A DNA stretch of 56,710 nucleotides from Alphaproteobacteria bacterium (GTDB lineage Bacteria; Pseudomonadota; Alphaproteobacteria; Acetobacterales; Acetobacteraceae): contig VGDL01000019.1 of the NCBI GenBank assembly GCA_016869735.1, forward strand, positions 1-56,710. The letters are read 5' to 3'. A program made the translations under genes and the position numbers. Every line of letters starts with the position of its first letter. The stretch's first letter is position 1. A model generated the notes under the pieces. It ran no database searches and was not told the DNA's origin. It saw only the letters and a list, made by a program, of their open reading frames with translations. Shown here piece after piece: positions 1-8,436 of the stretch.

Positions 1-225
1 ACGGTCCGGTGCGGCAGTCGCGCCCGTCAGGCGTTGCATGGTGGTGCGCGCTGCCGCCACCCAATCGTCATCCTGCACAGCCTCACGCGCCGCGATCGCC
101 ATGGCATTGGCGATCATGCGCGCGGTGAAGGCATCCGTGCCAGAGAGCTTTGGTAGGATTTCCTGCAACAACGCATCTCGGGCGGTTGCCAGCAGATTGG
201 GTCCTACCGGGGCTTCACGCTGCAT
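1..225 (-). CDS. DUF6285-like protein (LvaB-like), C-terminus cut by window edge
   Basis: Partial gene; the frame is open from the ATG at 225 to position 1. The readable 75 residues begin MQREAPVGPNLLATARDALL and include an Ala-rich helix containing FTARMIANAMAIAAREA. This matches my memory of small DUF6285 proteins encoded beside APH-like kinases and acyl-CoA dehydrogenases. The start overlaps the end of the kinase gene by 11 bp, so translation is probably coupled. In Pseudomonas putida the small LvaB protein is needed by the kinase LvaA for phosphorylating 4-hydroxyacyl-CoA; the same role here is inferred from gene order only. The C-terminus cannot be judged. Confidence 0.7.
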   Translation of the reverse strand, partial: MQREAPVGPNLLATARDALLQEILPKLSGTDAFTARMIANAMAIAAREAVQDDDWVAAARTTMQRLTGATAAPDR

Positions 226-1222
226 GGGGCACCCCCGTCATATTCAGGATTTCCCATTCAAGCTCCGGCACTATATGGCCGGTCAGCGCCAATTCCAGGC
301 TGGTTTCCTTGCCAGACAAATGCCGCGCCGCCTGGTCAATCGCAATCACTGCCCACCGAATATGCGCAGCCAATTCCCACCAGGTGACACGCGCCGCATC
401 CACCGCATGGCCTGCTTCCGCGGCATAGCCGGCATAAAAGGCTTCACGTGCGCCAATGCCACCCGCTTCATAAGCACTGCCGAAGCGCCAGCATTTGGCG
501 CAGAACCAACCAAGGTCAGCATGCGGCTCGCCCCAGGCAGCGAATTCCCAATCCAGCACGGCGGTCACGCCCGCTTCGGCTAACATCAGATTGCCGGTGC
601 GGAAATCATTATGGTTGAGTACGGGCGGCAAAGGCGGCGGCGCGGTGCGTTCCAAATGCCGCAAGCCCCATTCCAAGACCGGGCGCGGCAGCGCCTGCCG
701 ATCCAGCGCAGCGCGCTGTTCTGCCACGAAAGCCAGGCAGGCATCGGCGGGCGGCGCGCCCAAAAACGCCAAATCCGCGCGCGGCGGCGTGATGCGATGA
801 ATGCGCGCCAATTCGCGCCCAAGCGCTTGCACCGCCGCATCTCGCCCACCGCAAAGCGTTTCGCTTTTCACCACGCGATGCCCGGCAGCAATGCCCTGCA
901 CGCGGCGCATGATGAAAAACGGCGCGCCAAGCACCCCGCTATCCTCACACAAATAAAGCGGCGTCGGCACCGTCACGCCAGCCGCAAAAGCTGCCCTCAA
1001 GAGCGCAAATTCCCCAGTGCGTGGAAGGGAAACCGCCAAGGTCGCGGCATTATCCGTACGCAGCACCCAGGCTTCTTCACGCCCCGCCAGCGTCACATCC
1101 AAGGCCCAATTCTGCTGAATGGCGCCGCCGGAAAGCAAGGCCATGGCGCCAAGTTCAAGATCAGCCGCGCCGGTCGCCCCGCGCAGCCAATCCTTCAGTT
1201 TTGCGCGCCGCGCCTCATCCAT
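215..1222 (-). CDS. APH-family phosphotransferase (LvaA / ACAD11 kinase-like)
   Basis: 335 residues with the aminoglycoside-phosphotransferase/choline-kinase fold. The catalytic loop HNDFRTGN and the metal-binding DWE segment (VLDWEFAAWG) are both present, and an N-terminal lobe carries LLSGGAIQQNW. I chose the ATG at 1222 because it overlaps the upstream acyl-CoA dehydrogenase stop by 8 bp and gives a normal N-terminus (MDEARRAKLKDWL); the longer frame adds an unlikely Trp/Cys-rich stretch. APH-like kinases next to acyl-CoA dehydrogenases phosphorylate the hydroxyl of 4-hydroxyacyl-CoAs in LvaA and in the human ACAD10/11 fusions. An antibiotic-modifying role is unlikely in this context. Cytoplasmic. 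Confidence 0.82.
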   Translation of the reverse strand: MDEARRAKLKDWLRGATGAADLELGAMALLSGGAIQQNWALDVTLAGREEAWVLRTDNAATLAVSLPRTGEFALLRAAFAAGVTVPTPLYLCEDSGVLGAPFFIMRRVQGIAAGHRVVKSETLCGGRDAAVQALGRELARIHRITPPRADLAFLGAPPADACLAFVAEQRAALDRQALPRPVLEWGLRHLERTAPPPLPPVLNHNDFRTGNLMLAEAGVTAVLDWEFAAWGEPHADLGWFCAKCWRFGSAYEAGGIGAREAFYAGYAAEAGHAVDAARVTWWELAAHIRWAVIAIDQAARHLSGKETSLELALTGHIVPELEWEILNMTGVPHAA

Positions 1223-2426
1223 GCTTGGGCGGACCCCAGGCGAAGAATCCAGAACCCTCCGCCCGCAATGTATTGGCCAACACCATGCGATGCACTTCGG
1301 ATGCGCCATCCACCAGCCGCGCCTGGCGGGCATAGCGGTACATCCATTCAATCACCGTATCCTTGGAATAGCCGCGCGCACCCAGCAATTGCAGCGCCGT
1401 ATCCACGGATTTTTGCAAAGCATCCGCGACCACGATCTTCGCCATGGAAACTTCCTTCCGCGCGAATCCGCCCTGGTCCAGCACCCAGGCCGCCTTCATG
1501 GTCAGCAACCGGCCGATCTCGATTTCCATCGCCGCCTGGCCAACCAGCCCCTGCACGCTTTCGCGATCAATCAGCTTCATGCCGAAGGAATCGCGCTGCG
1601 CAATGCGTTCCATGGCGATTTCCAAAGCACGCCGAGACAAGCCCAGCCAGCGCATGCAATGCGTCAACCGCGCCACGCCAAGGCGCATTTGCGTTAGCTT
1701 CAGCCCATCGCCTTCGCTCATCAACAAATGCTCATTGGGGATTTCGAGGCTATCGAATTCCAATTCGCAATGCCCGCCATGTTCTTCCGGCCCCATGATC
1801 GGGATGCGGCGCACGATCTTCCAACCTGGTTGATCGGCGCTGAACAGAAAGGCCGAAAGCCCCTTGCGCGGGTCATCCGATGTGCGCGCGATGATAATAA
1901 AAATCTTTGCATTGCCGGCGCCGGTGATGAACCATTTGCGCCCGGTGATCCGCCAGCGATCATTCCCCACGCGTTCTGCCTTGGTATAGGTCAGGTTCGG
2001 GTCTGAACCGCAGCCATCCGGTTCCGTCATGGCGAAGGCGGATTGCACATCGCCATTCACAATCGGGTGCAGCCAACGCGGCTTCATCGCTTCCGGCAAA
2101 ACGCGATCCAGGATCATCATATTGCCGTCATCCGGCGCGGCGCTATTGAACACCACCGGCCCGAAGATCGAGCGATTCATTTCCTCATAACAGGCGGCCA
2201 TGCCAATGCGCGGCAATTCCTGCCCGCCTAGGCGCTTTGGCATTTGCAGCGCCCAAAGCCCTTCCGACTTGGCTGCCTTACGCATTTCCGCCAACACATT
2301 TGGTGCGATATTTTCATGCTCATCGAAATTCGCGCGGTCGGATTCCAGCGGGATCAGCTTTTCATCCACAAAGCGGCGGATGCGCCGGCGCATATCGTCA
2401 ATTTCGGGGGGCAGAGAAAATTCCAT
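1215..2426 (-). CDS. acyl-CoA dehydrogenase family protein (ACAD11/LvaC-like)
   Basis: 403 residues covering the full acyl-CoA dehydrogenase fold. The N-terminal helical domain starts MEFSLPPEIDD, the FAD-binding segment FAMTEPDGCGSDP lies near residue 130, a beta domain contains WFITGAGNAK, and the C-terminal helical domain contains RYARQARLVDGASEVHR. At the position of the usual catalytic Glu there is Asp (VDG), as I recall for the ACAD10/11-type subgroup, which acts on 4-phosphoacyl-CoA. An AGGTG ribosome-binding site lies about 9 nt before the ATG. The gene is 11 bp after the SDR stop and overlaps the kinase start by 8 bp, so all four genes look co-transcribed. Oxidation of a branched or hydroxylated acyl-CoA is inferred; the substrate is unknown. 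Confidence 0.9.
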   Translation of the reverse strand: MEFSLPPEIDDMRRRIRRFVDEKLIPLESDRANFDEHENIAPNVLAEMRKAAKSEGLWALQMPKRLGGQELPRIGMAACYEEMNRSIFGPVVFNSAAPDDGNMMILDRVLPEAMKPRWLHPIVNGDVQSAFAMTEPDGCGSDPNLTYTKAERVGNDRWRITGRKWFITGAGNAKIFIIIARTSDDPRKGLSAFLFSADQPGWKIVRRIPIMGPEEHGGHCELEFDSLEIPNEHLLMSEGDGLKLTQMRLGVARLTHCMRWLGLSRRALEIAMERIAQRDSFGMKLIDRESVQGLVGQAAMEIEIGRLLTMKAAWVLDQGGFARKEVSMAKIVVADALQKSVDTALQLLGARGYSKDTVIEWMYRYARQARLVDGASEVHRMVLANTLRAEGSGFFAWGPPKHG

Positions 2427-2437
2427 GACAGCAACAC

Positions 2438-3205
2438 CTAAAGTGGGTTGATTGAATGGCCGCCATCCACCGTGACCACCGCGCCGGTCATATGCGCACC
2501 GGCATCGGAAGAAAGCAGCAATAGCGGCCCGGTAAGGTCCTCGGCGGCGCCAAGCCGGCGCTGCGGGATGCGCTTGATCATCGCCTGCCCTGACTCAGAG
2601 GCGAAGTAGTCGCGGTTGATATCGGTGGCGATATAGCCAGGCGCAATCGCATTCACCCGAATGCCATGCCGCGCCCATTCCACTGCCAAATGGCGCGTCA
2701 TGTGCAGCAGCCCTGCCTTTGCGGCGGTATAGCCGACCACGCCCGGAATAATGCGCTGCCCAAGGACAGAGGCGATATTCACCACCACACCCGGACGCTT
2801 GGCGGCCACCAGCCGCTTGGCGGCTTCCTGAGCCACCAGAAAACAGCCGCGCAGATTCACATCCTGCACCGCATCCCAATCCTCGGCGCTCTGTTGCAAG
2901 GCGGGCTTGGTCATGGCGATGCCGGCATTATTCACCAGAATATCGCATGGCGCGCCGAAGGCAGCTTCCGCGGCGGCGAAGGCGGGCGCGATGGTCTCGG
3001 GCGCTGTCACATCCAGGGGCACGGAAACCGCGCGCTCACCCAATTCGGCAGCCAGCGCCGCCGTCGCCGCTTCCCGCCGCGCGGCCAAGGCCACGGAGGC
3101 ACCCGCGCCATGCAAAACCCGCGCGAAATGCGCGCCCAGAACGCCGGACGCACCAGTCACCAGCGCCACGCGCCCCTGCAACGAGAACATCCCAGCAATA
3201 TCCAC
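2438..3205 (-). CDS. SDR-family oxidoreductase (LvaD-like position)
   Basis: About 255 residues of a classical short-chain dehydrogenase. TGASGVLG (residues 17-24) binds NAD(P), NNAG is present, the active-site Ser lies in NIASVLG, and the YTAAK motif supplies Tyr and Lys. The C-terminus reads VTVDGGHSINPL. I prefer the GTG at 3205 because GGGAGG lies 7 nt upstream and it yields the family-typical start DIAGMFSLQGRVALVTG; the ATG at 3190 would sit 22 nt from that site. First gene of the minus-strand operon SDR-ACAD-kinase-DUF6285. It could reduce or oxidise a hydroxy- or keto-acyl intermediate; sequence alone does not fix the substrate. Confidence 0.88.
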   Translation of the reverse strand: MDIAGMFSLQGRVALVTGASGVLGAHFARVLHGAGASVALAARREAATAALAAELGERAVSVPLDVTAPETIAPAFAAAEAAFGAPCDILVNNAGIAMTKPALQQSAEDWDAVQDVNLRGCFLVAQEAAKRLVAAKRPGVVVNIASVLGQRIIPGVVGYTAAKAGLLHMTRHLAVEWARHGIRVNAIAPGYIATDINRDYFASESGQAMIKRIPQRRLGAAEDLTGPLLLLSSDAGAHMTGAVVTVDGGHSINPL

Positions 3206-3317
3206 AGCTCCGCCTCCCTCTCTGACAAGGGGTGCCACTGCGCGGGCGCCGGGGCAAGCCCTCAAGACAGGCTGGGTTTTTGCGCCTAGCCTGACCCCGA
3301 AAGCGGGGGTTCAGACC

Positions 3318-4067
3318 ATGGCAGGCGAAACAAGGGTGGCGCTGGTAACCGGCGCGCAGCAGGGCATTGGGGCCGCTGCCGGGCGCGCCCTGGCGGCGGC
3401 AGGGCATGATGTCGCGATCAATTGGCTGGATGATCAGGCCCAAGCCGAGGCCGTGGCGGCCGAAATCCGCACCTCAGGCCGCCGCGCCGCGCTGATCCGG
3501 GGCGATGTCGGCACCGCCGCCGGCGCGGCCGCCCTGGTGGAACAGACCATTGCCGCACTCGGGCGGATTGACGTGATGGTGAATAATGCCGGTATTTTCC
3601 CGCGCGTTGAATTTCTGCACATGACGGAAGCCGAATGGGACCGGGTGATTGCCGTTAACCTGAAGGGCAGCGCCTTTTGCGCCCAGGCCGCGGCGCGCGC
3701 CATGGTGGCGGCGGGGATCAAAGGGGTGATCATCAACCTTTCCTCCTCCTCGGTCCGGGGGGCGCCGCTTGGGGTGCATTACACCGCGACCAAGGCCGGC
3801 ATGATCGGCATGACACGGTCCATGGCCCTATCCTTGGCGCCGCATGGCATTCGCGTGAACGCCATTGCGCCGGGGCTGACCGATACCGCCCAGCCACGCT
3901 ACGGCAATAGTGAAGCGGAACTTGCCGTCATGGCACAGCAAATCCCGTTGGGGCGCATGGGTCGGCCGGAAGAAATCGCGGGCCTCATGGCCTATCTTGC
4001 GTCTGATCAAGCCGCCTGGATCACGGGTCAGGTTTATCACATCAATGGGGGCAATTACCTCGCCTGA
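3318..4067 (+). CDS. SDR-family oxidoreductase (3-ketoacyl-ACP reductase-like)
   Basis: 249 residues. Cofactor motif TGAQQGIG lies at residues 11-18, NNAGIF follows, and the catalytic set is Ser in NLSSSS, Tyr and Lys in HYTATKAG. The C-terminal ITGQVYHINGGNYLA is typical of FabG-like and sugar-dehydrogenase SDRs. The ATG at 3318 starts the homologous region directly; earlier in-frame codons read through the divergent SDR gene. A small CCCCG-AAAG-CGGGG hairpin at 3295-3308 holds the only G-rich Shine-Dalgarno-like stretch. The gene is divergent from the acyl-CoA dehydrogenase operon with 112 bp between starts, so both could share a regulator. Substrate unknown. Confidence 0.88.
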   Translation: MAGETRVALVTGAQQGIGAAAGRALAAAGHDVAINWLDDQAQAEAVAAEIRTSGRRAALIRGDVGTAAGAAALVEQTIAALGRIDVMVNNAGIFPRVEFLHMTEAEWDRVIAVNLKGSAFCAQAAARAMVAAGIKGVIINLSSSSVRGAPLGVHYTATKAGMIGMTRSMALSLAPHGIRVNAIAPGLTDTAQPRYGNSEAELAVMAQQIPLGRMGRPEEIAGLMAYLASDQAAWITGQVYHINGGNYLA

Positions 4068-4103
4068 GGCGCCGCCATGTTATGAACCTGCCGGAGGATC
4101 ACC

Positions 4104-4421
4104 ATGCGCCCTTGGTTGCTTGCCTTGATACTGGCCGCGCTGCCGGGTGCGGCGCTGGCGCAAATGGAACCCGGAGACCCCGTTGCCGGCAAGTAGTTGG
4201 CTGCCACTTGGTGCGCCAATTGCCACCGCATTGCGCCTGGTGGCCCCGGCCCCACCACGGATATGGCGCCAAGCTTCGCCGCCATTGCTGCGCTGCCTTC
4301 CACAACTTCCATGTCGCTCCGCGCCTATTTGCGCACGCCGCATGCCAATATGCCGGATTACCGCCTGAGCCGGGAGGAGTTGGATGATATTGTGGCTTAT
4401 CTGCTGACGGTTAAGCGATAG
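4104..4421 (+). pseudogene. small secreted c-type cytochrome, interrupted by one in-frame TAG
   Basis: Read in one frame from the ATG at 4104 to the stop at 4421, this encodes about 105 residues: a cleavable signal peptide (MRPWLLALILAALPGAALAQ), then EPGDPVAGK, a TAG at 4194-4196, and the rest of a cytochrome c: LAATWCANCHRIAPGG with a CxxCH haem site and a probable Met ligand in TPHANMPDY. A GGAGG site (4093-4097) lies just before the ATG. The stop falls before the haem motif, so no functional cytochrome is made unless it is suppressed. The position fits a Gln codon in related proteins (CAG to TAG). A sequencing error is possible. Confidence 0.82.
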
Positions 4422-4474
4422 ACCTCCGGTCTGGCGCCCTCGCAAAACCGGGTCTAGCATCGCCGCATTGAGAA

Positions 4475-5548
4475 ATGGGGGAAGTGAACTTGTCCGCAGT
4501 CAATAAGCCATTCCGCGTCGCCTATCTGGAACGCGTGCCGCATCCCAGCTTTCTGGAAACCGCCACCGCCGATCCTGCCTTGGAAGTGGTGCGGCTTTCC
4601 CTGGAAAATGGCGAAGAAGCCGCGCTGGCTGAACTTGCCACTTGTGATGGCTATTATGTGCGCGCATCGCGCGATGAATTGCCCAAGGCGTTTCATGTGA
4701 ATGATGCGCTGCTGGCGCGCCTGCCCAATCTGCTGATGGTCGCATCCCAGGGCGCGGGGTATGACACGATCAACCCTGATTCCTGCACCAAGGCCGGCGT
4801 GCTGCTGGTGAACCAGGCCGGCGGCAATGCCGAAGCCGTGGCGGAACACGCCGTTGGCATGATGCTGGCGTTGATCAAGAAAATGCCGCAAACCCATGCC
4901 GCCATGCGCGCGGGTGAAGCCAAGAAGCGCGAAGTCTTCATGGGCAATAATCTGCTCGGCAAGACGGTTGGCGTGATTGGCATTGGCAATGTGGGCTCGC
5001 GCACCACCGCCATTGTGAAGGCCGCCTTCAATTGCCGCGTGCTGGCTTATGACCCCTATGTGGATGCCGAAACCGTGGCCAAGCGTGGCGCGGAAAAGGT
5101 GGAATTGGCCGAATTGCTGGCGCAATCCGATATTGTCAGCGTGCATTGCCCGCTCACGCCACAAAGCCGCGCCATTATTGATGCCAAGGCGCTGGCCGGC
5201 ATGAAGAAGGGCGCCATCCTGGTCACCACTGCGCGCGGTTCCATCCATGACGAAAACGCCGTGCTGGCGGCTTTGGAATCCGGGCAATTGGCCTCGGCCG
5301 GCTTGGATGTCTGGGAACAGGAACCGCCGCCCAAGGATCACCCGCTTTTGTGGCACCCGGCCGTGATCTGCACGCAGCATACCGCGGGCGTCACGCATGA
5401 AAGCCGTTCCATGATTACGCGCATTGCAGCTGAAGCCTTTTCCGCCTGCGCTGCCGCCAAAATGCCGCCGCGTATCATCAACCCGGAAGTGAAGGGCCGG
5501 TTTGCGGAGCGCTACGCCGCAGCGCGCGGCCGCGCCATTACGGATTGA
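4475..5548 (+). CDS. D-2-hydroxyacid dehydrogenase family protein
   Basis: Up to 357 residues of the NAD-dependent D-isomer 2-hydroxyacid dehydrogenase family (SerA/GyaR type). The nucleotide site GVIGIGNVGSRT lies near residue 166. The catalytic Arg is in VTTARGSIHDE, the Glu in DVWEQEPPP and the His in CTQHTAGVTHES. Start is uncertain: the ATG at 4475 has no clear ribosome-binding site, whereas GGGGGAAG lies just before in-frame GTG 4484 and TTG 4490, so translation may begin a few codons later. First gene of a close-packed plus-strand operon running to 13721. Related enzymes reduce 2-ketoacids or oxidise D-hydroxyacids; the substrate here is unknown. Confidence 0.87.
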   Translation: MGEVNLSAVNKPFRVAYLERVPHPSFLETATADPALEVVRLSLENGEEAALAELATCDGYYVRASRDELPKAFHVNDALLARLPNLLMVASQGAGYDTINPDSCTKAGVLLVNQAGGNAEAVAEHAVGMMLALIKKMPQTHAAMRAGEAKKREVFMGNNLLGKTVGVIGIGNVGSRTTAIVKAAFNCRVLAYDPYVDAETVAKRGAEKVELAELLAQSDIVSVHCPLTPQSRAIIDAKALAGMKKGAILVTTARGSIHDENAVLAALESGQLASAGLDVWEQEPPPKDHPLLWHPAVICTQHTAGVTHESRSMITRIAAEAFSACAAAKMPPRIINPEVKGRFAERYAAARGRAITD

Positions 5549-5570
5549 TCGCGCGCTTGGGCTTTTTTCA

Positions 5571-6734
5571 GTGAGTACAAAAGCTTCCAAGGCCAGGGTG
5601 GTGACGGTGCTCGGCACCACCCAGACCCTGGCCTGGGCGTCTTCCTACTACCTGCCGGCGATTCTGGCCGCGCCCATTGCCGAGGATCTGGGCCTGTCAC
5701 GAGCGATGGTCTTTGGCGTGTTCTCGGGTTCGTTGCTGCTGACCGCGCTGCTTGGCCCCGCAGCGGGCCGCGCGATTGATCAGCGCGGCGGGCGCGATGT
5801 GCTGGCCATTTCGAACGTGATTTTCATCCTCGGCCTGCTGATCATGGCCTTTGCCAATGGCCTGCCTTTACTGATCCTAAGCTGGTTCATCATTGGCATT
5901 GCCATGGCGATGGGGCTTTATGATGCGGCCTTTGCGACCCTTGCCGGGCTCTATGGCAAGGAAGCGCGGAGTAGCATCACTGGCATTACGCTGATTGCGG
6001 GCTTTGCCAGCACGGTTGGCTGGCCGCTTTCCGCGCTGATGGAGGCGGAATGGGGCTGGCGCGGCGCCTGCTTGGGCTGGGTGGCCTTGCATCTTTTCAT
6101 CTGCCTGCCGCTCAATCGCTGGCTGATCCCGAAGGCACCGCCGCCCCCGCCGAAGGAAGCCGCGCCACCGCTTGCGGCTGAGGAATCGCGTGACCGCAAA
6201 AGCGATATGATCCTGCTGGCTTTTGTGTTGGCGACGGCGAGTTTCAGCTCCACCGCGCTTGGTGCGCATTTGCCGGGCTTGTTGCAATCCGCCGGCACAT
6301 CGCTCGCCGCGGCGATTGCAGCCGGCGCGCTGATGGGCCCGGCGCAGGTCGCGGCGCGCGTGGTGGAATTCACCATCATGCGTAAGATGAATCCGCTTTT
6401 CTCTGCGCGTATTGCTGCGGGCGCGCATCCGGTGGCGGTGGCCGTTCTGATGGCGCTGGGTGCGCCCTTTGCTGCGCTGTTTGTGATTATTCACGGCGCG
6501 GGGAATGGCCTGCTGACCATCACGCGCGGGACGCTACCCTTGGCGCTATTCGGTCCCATTGGCTATGGCCAGCGCCAGGGTTTCATCACCGCGCCGGCGC
6601 GGGCTTCACAGGCTTTCGCGCCCTTGTTGTTTGGGCTGCTGCTGGATGATTTCGGCGCGGCTTCCTTGTGGTTCACGGCCTTGCTGGGCGTGGCGGCAGT
6701 CGGCGCGCTTATGCTTATGCGGGTACGGCAATAG
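5571..6734 (+). CDS. MFS transporter
   Basis: 387 residues with about twelve hydrophobic segments, split by a central cytoplasmic loop rich in Pro and Lys (KAPPPPPKEAAPP). Inner-membrane major facilitator with the usual acidic and Arg residues between helices 2 and 3 (GRAIDQRGGRD). I chose the GTG at 5571, 22 bp after the dehydrogenase stop, because earlier codons lie inside that gene and are not hydrophobic. It ends 13 bp before the gamma-glutamyltransferase gene. Its place in the operon suggests it imports the compound the neighbouring enzymes degrade; this is inference. Confidence 0.85.
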   Translation: MSTKASKARVVTVLGTTQTLAWASSYYLPAILAAPIAEDLGLSRAMVFGVFSGSLLLTALLGPAAGRAIDQRGGRDVLAISNVIFILGLLIMAFANGLPLLILSWFIIGIAMAMGLYDAAFATLAGLYGKEARSSITGITLIAGFASTVGWPLSALMEAEWGWRGACLGWVALHLFICLPLNRWLIPKAPPPPPKEAAPPLAAEESRDRKSDMILLAFVLATASFSSTALGAHLPGLLQSAGTSLAAAIAAGALMGPAQVAARVVEFTIMRKMNPLFSARIAAGAHPVAVAVLMALGAPFAALFVIIHGAGNGLLTITRGTLPLALFGPIGYGQRQGFITAPARASQAFAPLLFGLLLDDFGAASLWFTALLGVAAVGALMLMRVRQ

Positions 6735-6747
6735 AAAGCAAAATCTC

Positions 6748-8436
6748 ATGACCCAGGATTGGCGCGCACGCGCAGCTTCGCGTTTCACCACGGATAAGAG
6801 CCCTGCCATCGGCACGCGCGGCATGGTGGTGACGAACCACCCTCTGGCCTCGGCTGCGGGGGCCGAGATGCTGGCCACCGGCGGCAATGCGGTAGATGGC
6901 GCCATTGCCGCGTTGTTTGCGCTGACGGTGGTGGAACCCATGATGGTCGGCATTCTTGGCGGTGGCATGGCGCATCTGCGCCTGCCTGATGGTCGGCATA
7001 CGGTGATTGATGGGCTTTCCACCGCGCCCGCCGCATCGCGCGCTGATATGTTCACGCCGGCTGAACCGGCCAATGCGATGAATTTCGAAGCAACGGGCCG
7101 TGCCAATATTGTTGGCCCGCTTTCCGTCGCGGTGCCGGGCATTCTGCGCGCCTGGTGCGAAACGCTGGCGCGCTTCGGCAGCATGTCCCTGGCCGATGTA
7201 ATGGCGCCGGCCATCCGCCATGCGGCGCGCGGCTTTAACGTCACGCCTTATCTGGCGGAATGCATCAATGAAGCTGCGCATGATCTGGCGCGCGATCCCG
7301 CCATTGCCGCGTTGCTTTTGCCTGGTGGCGCGCCGATCAAGCCAGGGGCGCGACTGATCCAGGCGGACTATGCCGAAACCCTCACGCTGATTGCGCGTGA
7401 GGGGCCAGGTGTATTGAATGGTGTTTTGGGCAGCGCGATTGCCGATGGCATCAGGAAGGCAGGCGGCATTGTCTCGGCGGCCGATATCGCGGATTTCGTA
7501 ACGATTGAGCGCGCACCCCTACGCGGTCCCTATCGCGGTTTTGAGGTTTTGTTGCCACCGCCCCCGGCATCTTCCGGCGTGCACGTGCTGCAAATGCTGA
7601 ACATCCTGGAAGGCTTCGATCTGCGCGGCCTGGGTTTTTGCAGCGCCGATACGCTGCATCTGCTGGCAGAAGCCCTGAAGATTGCTTTTGCTGATCGCGC
7701 CGCTGCCACCGCCGATCCTGCCTTTGTGGATGTGCCCGTCGCGCGGTTGATTTCGCGCGCCTATGGTAATGAACGCCGCGTCGCCTTGGATATGGCGCGT
7801 GCGCAAGCCTGGGGGCCGGGCGTTGGCCCGGGCGAGAGCGCCAATACCACCCATGTCACCGTCGCGGATGATCAGGGCAATATTGTTTGCTCGACGCAAA
7901 CCATCAATTCGCTTTTTGGTGCGCGCTTCCTGGTGCCAGGCACGGGGCTGATCCCGAACAATTACATGGCGCTGTTTGATCCGCGCCCCGGCAAGGCTTT
8001 GTCGGTCGCACCCAGCAAGCGCATCACCACATCCCAGGCGCCGCTGATTGCGCTGCGTGATGGTAAGCCCGCCTACGCGCTTGGCATGCCTGGCGGTTTG
8101 CGGATTTTCGGTTCTGTCATGCAGGGTTTCCTCAATCTGGTGGATCACGGCATGTCGCTGCAGGAAGCGGTGGAAGCACCTCGGCTGTGGACGCAAGGGG
8201 CGGCGGTGGAAGTGGAACCGGCTATTGATGCGGCGGTATTGGAAGCGCTGGCGAAACGCGGCCATCAGGTTACGCCCATGCCGCACGTCGGCGGTGGGAT
8301 GAATGCCATCGCCTTTCGTGCTGATGGCAGCATGGAAGGCGCGGCCTGCTGGCGCGCGGATGGCACGGCGATTGGTCTTGGCGGCGGCCTGGCCCGCGCT
8401 GGCGTGTGCTTCTGGCCGGATCGGGCACGTACATGA
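6748..8436 (+). CDS. gamma-glutamyltransferase family protein
   Basis: 562 residues of the Ntn-hydrolase gamma-glutamyltranspeptidase family. The precursor is cleaved before a Thr that becomes the nucleophile; the matching segment is NTTHVTVAD, with Thr near residue 367. Upstream, AGAEMLATGGNAVDGAIA and GGGMAHLRLPDG are typical of the large subunit; downstream, PSKRITTSQAPLI and LGMPGG belong to the small subunit. No clear signal peptide is visible, so the protein may be cytoplasmic, unlike E. coli Ggt. The ATG at 6748 follows the transporter by 13 bp. It overlaps the next gene by 4 bp. The role may be hydrolysis of a gamma-glutamyl or related amide; several members of this family are acylases instead. 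Confidence 0.88.
   Translation: MTQDWRARAASRFTTDKSPAIGTRGMVVTNHPLASAAGAEMLATGGNAVDGAIAALFALTVVEPMMVGILGGGMAHLRLPDGRHTVIDGLSTAPAASRADMFTPAEPANAMNFEATGRANIVGPLSVAVPGILRAWCETLARFGSMSLADVMAPAIRHAARGFNVTPYLAECINEAAHDLARDPAIAALLLPGGAPIKPGARLIQADYAETLTLIAREGPGVLNGVLGSAIADGIRKAGGIVSAADIADFVTIERAPLRGPYRGFEVLLPPPPASSGVHVLQMLNILEGFDLRGLGFCSADTLHLLAEALKIAFADRAAATADPAFVDVPVARLISRAYGNERRVALDMARAQAWGPGVGPGESANTTHVTVADDQGNIVCSTQTINSLFGARFLVPGTGLIPNNYMALFDPRPGKALSVAPSKRITTSQAPLIALRDGKPAYALGMPGGLRIFGSVMQGFLNLVDHGMSLQEAVEAPRLWTQGAAVEVEPAIDAAVLEALAKRGHQVTPMPHVGGGMNAIAFRADGSMEGAACWRADGTAIGLGGGLARAGVCFWPDRART

Noticed and set aside
215-1222. Aminoglycoside-resistance gene
   Set aside because: The APH fold is shared by many small-molecule kinases. 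Operon context with acyl-CoA dehydrogenase, SDR and DUF6285 points to acyl-CoA catabolism.
611-1798. Long plus-strand frame opposite the kinase and acyl-CoA dehydrogenase
   Set aside because: Composition is Arg/Pro/His-rich and it covers two well-supported minus-strand genes in full; a shadow frame.
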